In this document: positions 55,520 to 64,000 of the stretch, piece by piece
How positions within the stretch are numbered: the stretch's first letter is position 1
Layout of the letters: every line of letters starts with the position of its first letter
The notes under the pieces: generated by a model
Seen by the model: only the letters and a program-made list of their open reading frames with translations
Told to the model about the DNA's origin: nothing
The model's database searches: none
Made by a program: the position numbers and the translations under genes
NCBI GenBank assembly: GCA_018350325.1
Contig: JAEVLN010000025.1
Span: 310,001 to 374,000 of the forward strand
DNA from: Globodera rostochiensis
Taxonomy: Eukaryota > Nematoda > Chromadorea > Rhabditida > Heteroderidae
Length of the DNA stretch: 64,000 bases
Direction of reading: 5' to 3'

Positions 55520-58248
55520 TCAACGATAAAAATTCCTCGATAAGCTCCGTCTTTTCTCCTCATTTTTCTGTTCTTCCTCCGGTGTCTGTTCGTTTTTCAC
55601 CACCACCTCATTCCCCGTTAATTGCGTGCCCCCATTCGCGTTCATTAAACTCTCTAAAAAACCTAAAAAAAAGATAAGAAATATCAATTAATAATACATA
55701 AATATGCACATATTTCGCACCAACATCGGTTTAGTATGAAAAAAAATTATTCAAATTTTTCAAAATAAAAAATGTTCATATACATGTAAAAGCATGCAAT
55801 GGGTAGAAGCTTACAAAGGCAAAAGCTAAGCTATTGGACAATTCTCAAAAGAGTTATAGCCAATTGTGGCCGAAAAAGCGTTTTCTGGCCACATCTTTTT
55901 TAGGATTTGACCAATTGTTTAGCTTTTGCTTTTGAAAGCTTCTACTTGTTGTAAGCTTTCGAATGATAATGAAAATGTTTGATTTGGTTAGTTATAATGA
56001 ATAACTTTTGAAAAGAGTACGAATTGGGGGTGAACGAATCGGTCGGGAACGAATCGTCTTTCTTACCGTTTGTTTCCCATAAAAACCATTCTTTTGCCAA
56101 AAAAAACAACAATTTTTATCTTTTTAATAAGACTTTTTGAGATATAAGAAAACTTATATTAATTTAATTACATTGTGGCATAATTTTGTTTGTAATATTC
56201 TCTATATTACTCACTTCCAGCCAAGACGCCCGTCACAAATTGACAAACGTATGCCGGAATTAAAGGGACACCAGCAGCAACAGCAGCAGCAGTTACTATT
56301 CCAATGGCGGCAGTCTGGCCAACTCTGAAATGTTTAAGAAAGTATAAACTAAAGCCCGGGTTCGGATATATGTACAGTATGTAAATTTTTAAACTCATTG
56401 TGTAGGGGGGGCACACCCTTTCCCTCCCCCGTTAGCTGTAAAGCGTGCCAACTGTTGTTGTTAATTTTTTGGAAAATATGTACCAATATGAATATGCGCA
56501 AAAACATGTTTTTAGCAATACAAATTTCTTCATTTAAACATTTTTAAGCTGTTTTTTCGAATCTGTTCAAAAATAAGCGCGCATTGGGTTTTTGTCCCGA
56601 CAGTGAATCCCTCCCTATTTATAAACAAACATACCGTACGACTCCAATTTCCCCTCCTTTACGAACCGCAGCCATAAAACCTTCCTTTTCCCACGCTTCA
56701 CCAACATTATTCAAATCAAAAAACACGCCAGCCGCATTCAGAACCCGCAGTCCATTCTTTACAAACTTGACCGTTGAAGCAAATGCCCTTTGACGGGGCT
56801 TCAAGCCGCGTTGGAATTCGTGTGGTAACTCTGTAGTTGCAGCTTCACGCTTAGTACCCCTAAAATAAGCAGAAAATTGTGAAATTTAATGAAAAAATTT
56901 CGGTCAAATTTAAAAGCACCCCCTCCTCCCGCCGCGCTTCCCCTGCTTTACTAAAAGGCTTTTTTCCTGGTTAAAATTAAAGAAAATGACACTTTTTTAA
57001 TTTAGGAAATTTTATTCTTTAATTTTTTCGAATTCCGATCCCCGTTTCGAATCATCCCGAATGCACTTAAAAATTTTCATGTTGGCACTGACGAGGTTTC
57101 CTCTCCAAGAATTTAAAAAATTAGTCTTCTTAATTAAACCCCCAAAAAAATTTCCCGACAAGAAAAAATTCAAGACCTTAAATTTAAATCGACAAAAAAA
57201 TCGTATTTTATCCTTTTTTGCACCGTGTGTCCAATTTTAGTTCTGGCGATTTCAACACATACCACTGGAACCACTTTGCGAAATCGTTCCATCCTTTTAT
57301 CTGCTTGTTTGTAAAGCGGAATCTGTGGTTCCGGTTCTTGCTGAATGTACACTTGACTTCAACATGACAAGTAGACTTTCCATCAAGTCCAACCCTGACG
57401 TGCGTTTTTTTAATGATGAATTCGCTGTTCCGACCCTTGACGATCGTCTTGTCTTTAACATCACAAATAGACTTTCCACCACGTCCAACCGCTTTAACAT
57501 CACGACGTCCAGTCACCCTGAGGTCTGGCCTATTGGTGCCACCGCCAAATCCCTTCTTCTCATGAATTCGAACTGTGTCTCCCCAAAACATTTTCTGAAG
57601 TCCTTTTGCCGCTTTGAATCGACCAAGCGCACCACCAATTCCATTTTGGTCAAGCTGAAAAAATGAAGCAAATGTTAAAAGAATGCATAAATGAAGGAAG
57701 GAAGGAAGGAAGGAAGGAAGGGAGGGAGGGGGGGTGTTCTTGCAGAGGTTGCAACCATAACACGGTAATAAAACCAATTCGTACTGGCCCAACAACTCGT
57801 ATAATCCCGACTCGTACTGCCCTTTTGACCCGGGGTCCAACTCGTATATAATACGGTACGAGTTGGGGTTGTACGAGTTGGAACAGTACGAATCGATGCC
57901 GTCCTCACAACACCTCATCGTAAACTTTGTGAGCTAGGAAGGGCGTTATGATCCCCGAAAACGGGGATTCCCGGTTTGTCTGGATCCTCCCCCTCCCCGA
58001 CTGCGAGCCTAGTTAAATGCAATTCTCCGACACATCCATTAAAATCACTTTTTTAACTAAATTTTATCAAGAAATAAGAAAAATGTGCCCGACACTTCTT
58101 CTAGCAGTTCACTTACTTGAGCCAGCCTTGTAAAATTAGCCCAAAGAAAAATATCAGCAGCGTTCGGAGGAAGGTAGAGCCAAATCGAAGGGCGCCAACT
58201 CGAAGGAAGGAAGAGCCCATTGATCCACTCCGACTTCTGAAAATGCAT
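55520..58248 (-). CDS. Unknown protein with Ala-rich membrane segment, 333 aa (gene I)
   Basis: Predicted exons 58117-58248, 57263-57654, 56635-56859, 56215-56324 and 55520-55662 (stop 55520-55522). All junction phases agree and sum to 334 codons. The start ATG 58246-58248 is the first in frame; an extra upstream exon is possible. Exon 1: SEWINGLFLPSSWRPSIWLY. Exon 2: NGIGGALGRFKAAKGLQKMF, then a basic region with an internal echo (GGKSICDVKDKTIVKGRN and GLDGKSTCHVEVKCTFSKNR). Exon 3: FVKNGLRVLNAAGVFFDLNN and WEKEGFMAAVRKGGEIGVV. Exon 4 encodes a hydrophobic Ala-rich helix (AAIGIVTAAAVAAGVPLIPA). Exon 5 is acidic/basic (NEQTPEEEQKNEEKRRS). The late hydrophobic helix after an amphipathic stretch suggests membrane insertion. 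No family recognised. A dead copy of exon 4 lies at about 12853-12960. Confidence 0.6.
57691..57735 (+). repeat. GGAA microsatellite
   Basis: About eight AAGG units grading into GGGA and a G-run, in intron 1 of gene I. It is followed at 57780-57895 by ACTCGTA/TACGAGTTGG words. Confidence 0.9.
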
Positions 58249-59594
58249 TGATAAATCAGCAAGAAGCCCCTGACTTTTCAAAGAAAATTGTTAAATTAAA
58301 AGTAATTAAAAAATATGCAAAGTTTACTTTGCTAGTTTTTTTATTCTTTTATTTGTTTTGTTGTCTTCACCAGCAAATCAGACATTTTTTATTTGAAAAA
58401 ACATTCCAAAGACGGAGCTGACGACGACGATTCGTCATGTTTGCTGGTGTGACACTAACCAGAATGTTTTTATTAATTCTTGAAAGGGCTGGGGCTATTC
58501 AGGGGGTGGCCATGTCTCCGACAGAAGAAGCAAAAGGTGCAACCAATTTTTTGATCCAAAATCCTTCCCCCCCCCCCCCCGCCATCTTCGATAAATCCCC
58601 TGCCCAGCCCTACTTGTTCAACATCGCCGTGCTGATCATCCGACGCGTTCGTTCCCTGATGTCCGCTGCCGCCATCGCCCGTGCACTTAATGAGCCGTGC
58701 CTAAACTTTGATCCTCAAAACCCGCTGGATCCGCCCCCATTCCTTTTTGTATAAAACCCCTCGTATTTCCACTTTTACTATCCATTCACTGGACAAACTC
58801 TTATTTGTGCTCATCATTCTTTACAAAAGTGTTCTTTTTTTGGCTTGGCTTACATTTTTGCCTATTTCCCAGGTCTCCGGACCATTGTTGCTTAAAAGGC
58901 TTCTGAGCTGTCCTACCCCAAAGTCCTTTGGACTGCCCTCTCTCCCCCACTTTTCCTTCCCCATCAAAGGGGCAGTCGCAAGCAACGCCCTTTTTTGTTG
59001 TTGTAGCACTCCCTAAGTGTCCACGACAGGCCATCTCTAAACCCCAAAACAGGTTCAGCAGGGGAAAAAGGAATCAGAAATAGACCCCCCCCCCCCTCCC
59101 AATTTGGAAAAAAAAATCCTAGGGGGTTGAAAAACTTTTTCGGAAAAAACGAATAGGAATTCGGGAAGCACACAAAATTCACTATGGGTAAAACGGTGGT
59201 TCTAGAGCAGTTTATGAGTCCTATCGACTATTATGAGCCCAATCGATTTTTAATGAGTCCAATCGATTTTTATGTTATCCAATTACGCATTTCAGATTCA
59301 CTTAAATCGACGTTTCTTTCCACAGTCAACCAAATTTAGTACCAATGTTTTTGTTGGGGTGCAAAAGATTTAGGTTTCGAACGAGACTACATTTGTCTAA
59401 TTTGGTAGACTGTGAAACGATTACGTCGATTTAAGTGAATTCTGAAATGCGTGAGATCAAAATCAAAGGCTAATACAGTAATTTGTATGAAAAGCGTTCA
59501 TTTCTACAGTAGTCAACATCAACCCAAGCATATCTCTCACGGTAAACCAAGCCAAATGTTTAGTTATTTTTATTTTATTCAAAAGTGGACTCAC
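58249..59594. other. Region between genes I and H
   Basis: A + strand frame at 58437-58754 is interrupted by a C-run and has no family features, so it is not called. Otherwise a G-run at 59086-59098, the foldback element at 59285-59452 and AATCGATTTTTAATGAGTCC repeats at 59215-59270. Confidence 0.4.
59285..59452. mobile_element. Short foldback element (MITE)
   Basis: ACGCATTTCAGATTCACTTAAATCGACGT on the left (29 bases, cited by ends ACGCATTTCAG and AATCGACGT) is mirrored on the right by ACGTCGATTTAAGTGAATTC...GAAATGCGT. 168 bp overall, no coding frame. The inner halves also partly mirror each other. Confidence 0.7.
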
Positions 59595-59789
59595 TCCCAA
59601 TGGCGCTGATCCATCGGCTTCTTCCTTAGGCGATTGCTCGGCGTCTGGCGCTGATTCATCGGATTCTTCCTTAGGCGATTGCTCGGCGTCTGGCGCTGAT
59701 TCCCCGGATTCTGCCTTAGGCGATTGCTTGGCGTTTGTCGGTGATCCAACGGATTGTGCCTTAGGCGATTGCTCGTTTGCCCTGTCCTT
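59595..59789 (-). CDS. Exon with 45-bp repeats, open in two frames
   Basis: Donor GGGAGTGAGT and acceptor AAATTTAG bound 195 bases with three and a half 45-bp units. One frame reads EQSPKEESDESAPDA (acidic, Pro/Ser-rich), another NRLRKNPMNQRQTPS (basic); neither has a stop. Entry from the 60009-60361 exon would give the basic frame. The acceptor AG is part of the TAG that ends gene H in the model below, so the exon may be an alternative 3' end of H. Confidence 0.45.
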
Positions 59790-62700
59790 CTAAATTTCCT
59801 CCGCAATTTCATCTTCAAGCCTGAAGTGTGATAGAACAGCTAATTTTTGAACTGTGTGTGTGACAAATTAGCCTAACCAAAAGTAAGCCTAAGCCTAGAC
59901 TTGAGCTAAGCCTAACCTAGGCTTAGGCTAAACCTAAGACAGACAGGGTTTTGTCGTGACTGTATTTTGTCGGGCCGACACACGTCAGTTCATTTGTAAC
60001 CAACTTACTTCTTAAGGGCCTTCCCCAGTTCGTTGTGATCGGAGGCCGTTGGATGGATCAGTTCGTTGCAGGCTTGTTGCGCTTCCTCCGCTCTTTTTGC
60101 TTTTGATTCCTTTCCCACTTTTTTTGCTTCCTCTTCCTCCTCTTTTGCTCCATTTCTCTGTCCTTTTGCTCCCTTTTCCATCTCCCGCGCCCTCTTTTGC
60201 ATCCTCGCCTTATCCTCCTTTTCCTTCCTTTTGCCTTTTTCTTTTCTTCTTTTACTCCACCATTCATCAAGTTTCTCTCCCATATGTGTGCATGCTTTAT
60301 CGGCCAAGTTAACGGTAGCGTTGGGGATCAAATCCGATGTAATGACTGCTGACACGGTCTCCTAAATTCGCCATATTACACACGTTACCATTAATTTTTA
60401 AAAAAATAATTAATACATAAAAAAAATAGGAAAATTGTACTATTAATTATAAATAGAGGATAACAAAACTGTGACTCCTCTTTTTAACAGTGAAAATTTA
60501 GCAAAATAAAAAAATCCGAAGTTAAAAATTTTTAGCTTAAAATTCTGGATGTCGACAAACCTGTAATATGGATAAATTTTAAAGTTCTAAAAACAATGTC
60601 GCCAGCCAAATGACTAATCCGATTTGCCGGAATTTGGATTTTCGTTGTTCTAGGGACAATTTTCCAGGAGGCTCCGGAAAGATGTGTGCTCTTCTTTTGG
60701 GCTCAAAAACCGCTGGTAATTCAAGATCAACTGAATCATGGAAAAATCGTTCAAAGCCTCGGCCCCGGGGGGTTTTCCGAAAATTCGCGATCCCAACTTG
60801 GCCAATTAAAACATTTCAAGCAACATAAACTGTACAACACAAACTTCAAGAAGATGAGACCAGAAGTTGCCGTCGTTGTCGTCTTTTTTGGCGCGTTTTT
60901 TTGAGCACGATTCTCGAAACTTGTTAGCCACCACATTTTGTCCCATTTGACAGCCAAAGGCCGATGATTGCTTAAGCAGTTTTCTTCCGCACGATCGCTT
61001 AAGCTTTAGTTGTTCCGATTGCTTAAACTCTTTTGAGTAAGCAATATTTTTGGAGATTTTGGAATATTCTTTGTGGTCCACGATGATGTCCGTGACAAGA
61101 CTGGCTCCCATTTGAATGTTTTGCGCAAAGTTTGGGTTCTCGTCGAGGAATTTGCAGAATTTATTGTTCTTGTCCAGCATCACGAGACCTTTTTCTTAAA
61201 AGCATTTGTACAAAAAAGAATGACAAGGATGGGGGTACCAAACTGTGTCCGGACGAGGATTTTTTGTTAATTTTTCCAAGCCTGCTTAAATCAGCCAAGT
61301 GACGGAATTTAAGAAACGACCTAAGCCCATTGGTCTCCTTATTAGGGGCCGGATTTTTTAAATTTAATTACACACAGCTCTGGTTGGTTGGTTGGTGCCC
61401 GAAACCTCAGCTCAAACAAAACACTTACGGGCAGTCTGGGGCAAGTCTTTGATGACGGTCGTTCTGAAGAGTTGCTTCTGCGCCTGCGATTTTGTTAATG
61501 CCGGTGCGTCGTCCACCGAATGGCCACAAAATTCGAAAAACTTTTTCACCGCAGGGAATTTTGACGCCAATGTTTTCGCCAACATGCCGAGCACAACTTT
61601 GCCATAGTGCACAACTTTTTGGGCAAGCCACTTGACCCATGAGAAGGCCTGTGCCATTTTTCCCTTCGGATCAATTACCATCGCAAAGCTCGTTTTGACG
61701 TCGTCCCATCCACTGGAAATGATGGTACGGTATACATACTGTGCCAGATTATTGTAATATATACTGTATAATGCACAGACAGATTAGTATTGTATGTATA
61801 AATTACTACGGAATAAAAATACGTTGAAATTATCTTTTGTGATTCCGTACATTAAAAACACGCCTGTTTTCATTTTTATCTGGCCACCTGTGTAAAACCG
61901 ACGAAATCTTTAATTAAAAATAATAATGTCAATTCAACCAAAATAAGTCCCAGTTGGAGTGGTAGTACTCGAACGATGGAACTCGGTTGGTACGGCCCGG
62001 ATTACTTACCCACTGATCAGAGACCAGCCCCATTTCGCAGCAGCACCGCCGGTGCCAAAAGCCAACACCGAGCCGAAGGCAATTTGTGCCAAGCCGACAA
62101 TAAAGAGCAGGCCAATTGTCCACATTGACGGTACCGGCATCGCAATGTCCAGGTTGTAGAAGTGGGACAAACCCGCGTCCTTCATCGTCTCCAACGCGTC
62201 CGTAGGGATCGGAACGTCGTCATCACCATTACCATCTTCAGCTGCTGCTGAAAGAAAATTATGGCTTTTTCCCCGATCAAAAGGTCGCCCTAACCCGGTT
62301 CGTCTGGAGGCGGGTCGTCTGGGCCGGAAGGATTCGCTGTACGAGGAGGTTCGGTTGGCGCCGATTTCTGCTGCTTTTCCTGTGCCTGCTTTTTCTGCTG
62401 CTCTTCCGCCTTTTTGGCTTCCTCTTTGTCTTTTTTGTATTTGAGTGCGGCTTCGTCAATTTCTATACAGTCCTTGATTTTGGCAACCCCAACATTCTAA
62501 AATTGAAAATTTGTATTGTAATAGCAATTTCAGCGAACCAGTTTTAAAAATAAAGAAATAAAATTGGGAATTTTGTGTTTGTGGAACTATTTTTCACTAC
62601 ACTCATTAACATCTAGCTGGAGAAATGGCATAGTTTTGGATTGACCCCCTTTTAATGAGGATTCGCGATTTTTCGGCCTTCGTTTGTTGTGTCTTAAAAA

Positions 62701-63541
62701 AAGCTTGTGGCCCAGCTCAACGTGAGCCTTTGCCTCGTAGTAAAGCGTGATTGGACCAAATTCGTGGTCATTCGGGTCCACTTTCCTGAAAGTTTTAAAT
62801 TAAATGTGGAATTTTGGATTTCAGTTGTCGGATTACTTGATCATTTCTTTTGCAATCTCCGGATGCTCGGAATTCAACATTAGGTGCGCCGTCTTGATCA
62901 AATATGCCGGGTTCTCGAGCAGCTCACTTTTGCTTGGGTTTGCAACAAAATCGTTCAGTTGGCCAATTTTGGACGCAATGAATTCATCAAATTGCCGGAA
63001 GAATCCATCTTTCGTAGGCTTATCCAAAACATCACTGAAATAAATGGGTGCCGAATGCCATTTTACTTATATAGTAATCATTTTAATTTTCTTAAATCAA
63101 TTAAATCACAAATTTAAAAAACGATTTAATGAGTTTGAATATGAACATTTAGCGACACGCACGACGGCACTTTACGAAATCAGAGTGGTGGCACTCACAA
63201 CCCAACAATATGCCATTATATAATAAACAAAATTGGCATAAAACATACGTCACCGTCTTCCCGGCCTTTTTGCCTTCCTCAATTAATGCCGCAATTTCAT
63301 GGTCAAATCGGTTGATCCAAAAGCTCCACAGCTCTTGAATCTGAACTGCCGCGTACTGACAATAGTCCTCTTCTTCCTCACAAATTGACCGCCCAACACC
63401 CATTTTATCGCACATTCGCTTGTAAAGTTCGTCTGATAAAACAAAAGAAATAGTAATTAGAACAAAATGGGCATTAAATAATTAATTAGATAGTTAATTA
63501 GTTGTTTTATTGCCTTCCTCGGAAATTGAATTGGTACTCAT
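59790..63541 (-). CDS. Unknown large protein with helical repeats, membrane segment and charged tail, 650 aa (gene H)
   Basis: Ten exons: 63514-63541, 63249-63432, 62837-63034, 62611-62785, 62295-62496, 62010-62247, 61429-61712, 60935-61194, 60009-60361 and 59790-59820. Every junction is in phase and the total is 651 codons with stop. Start ATG 63539-63541; the first intron uses a GC donor. An alternative first exon (63795-63999) also fits the phase. N-terminal helices (AVQIQELWSFWINRFDHEI, then FFRQFDEFIASKIGQLNDFV and ENPAYLIKTAHLMLNSEHPE) look TPR-like. A charged coiled segment follows (KYKKDKEEAKKAEEQQKKQ), then a Pro-rich linker, a membrane span WTIGLLFIVGLAQIAFGSVL with Gly/Ala residues after it, an amphipathic region (WVKWLAQKVVHYGKVVLGML), FLDENPNFAQNIQMGASLVT, and a long Lys/Glu helix. 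The span recalls large TPR-plus-membrane proteins of rotifers and insects, from memory and untested. Confidence 0.6.
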
Positions 63542-63621
63542 CCTTTATGTGCCCGCACTAAATTTGCTCACTAGACATATTTAAATTTTTTTTCAAAAAT
63601 TTTCCGCTGGTATTTATTTGT

Positions 63622-63999
63622 TCAGATAATCCGAAATCCAAAAAAATAAATAAAGTTGGCATAAAGTAGAAATCCGCTCAAAATCACTAAGGGATAATAT
63701 GTAGTTCCTGCTGGCCCTACCCCCCGGTCTCCATTCCCAAATTTATTTATTTTTAATTGATAATAATAAAAATCATTTTGTGCAGCAACCGTACCGCGAA
63801 ACGACAGTATCGGAATTCGATTCTGCAGGAACGATGTGAGCTGGTCGGCGACCAATGCCTCGCGTTTGTCGCGCCAATTTTCCCAGTCTCTGTCTGACCA
63901 TTCTTCGTTTTGGCAGCCGCCGCCGTCGCTGATCAGCCGCTTTATGTCCGATTTGCGAATGATCAGACAGCCGGAGCCCGGCTGGCCCTTCCGCGCCAC
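63622..63999 (-). CDS. Partial exon at the window edge
   Basis: Open from the edge: QPGSGCLIIRKSDIKRLISD, then CQNEEWSDRDWENWRDKREA and LTSFLQNRIPILSFRG. A donor GGTACGG at 63794 would leave one overhanging base that fits exon 2 of gene H (63432). So it is either an upstream exon of H or the end of a separate gene. Beyond that donor the frame runs through a hydrophobic stretch to a stop at 63622-63624. Confidence 0.45.
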   Translation of the reverse strand: MARKGQPGSGCLIIRKSDIKRLISDGGGCQNEEWSDRDWENWRDKREALVADQLTSFLQNRIPILSFRGTVAAQNDFYYYQLKINKFGNGDRGVGPAGTTYYPLVILSGFLLYANFIYFFGFRII

Positions 64000-64000
64000 G

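Noticed and set aside
58437..58754. 105-codon + frame with Ala-rich segment
   Set aside because: Crosses a C-run, has no family features, and lies in the gap between two minus-strand genes.
1..64000. Trans-spliced leader sequence or rRNA genes
   Set aside because: Scanned by eye for an SL1-like GGTTTAATTACCC and for rRNA signatures; none seen.

Overview
The window reads as nuclear DNA of a plant-parasitic cyst nematode (Heteroderidae, Globodera/Heterodera-like). This is inferred from small exons split by short AT-rich introns, several GC-AG introns, a multicopy F-box-like gene family that I associate with cyst nematodes, and a BEL/Pao retroelement carrying an env gene of the kind known from nematodes (Tas, Cer7, Cer13). 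No accession or search supports the species call.

Layout. 1-7.9 kb (+): Pumilio (PUF) repeat exons, apparently two tandem or internally duplicated genes, with a pair of nested hAT-type elements inside. 9.1-12.6 kb (-): decayed Ty3/gypsy element without visible LTRs. 12.6-22.5 kb: low-gene region with a small membrane-protein exon, a Cys-rich multi-exon gene (-), two broken F-box-like copies (-) and many short palindromic repeat arrays. 22.56-32.62 kb (-): nearly full-length BEL/Pao element (gag, protease, RT, RNase H, integrase, phlebovirus-type Gn/Gc-like env, and an extra ORF) with 317-bp direct repeats that I read as identical, but with several broken frames. It sits between ~390-bp inverted arms at 21.4 and 33.7 kb. 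33.6-38.3 kb (+): a broken F-box-like copy, a 449-bp inverted repeat, then one intact five-exon F-box-like gene (36893-38320). 40.5-47.2 kb: a giant palindrome with 2.1-kb arms and a second 268-bp inverted pair nested inside, holding F-box fragments and a Cys-rich/coiled-coil gene. 47.3-48.9 kb: T-rich minisatellite. 49.5-52.3 kb: UPF3-like fragment and another F-box-like gene (-), partly a direct duplicate of 15.5-16.4 kb. 53.9-54.8 kb: deleted mariner. 55.5-63.5 kb (-): two multi-exon genes of unknown function, one predicted at 333 aa and one at 650 aa, whose exon phases close cleanly.

The common theme is duplication and inversion. F-box-like exons, repeat arrays and transposons recur in direct and inverted orientation, and F-box-like exon fragments lie at or near several inverted-repeat boundaries. 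Exon coordinates were worked out by hand from splice signals and phase; they are predictions.
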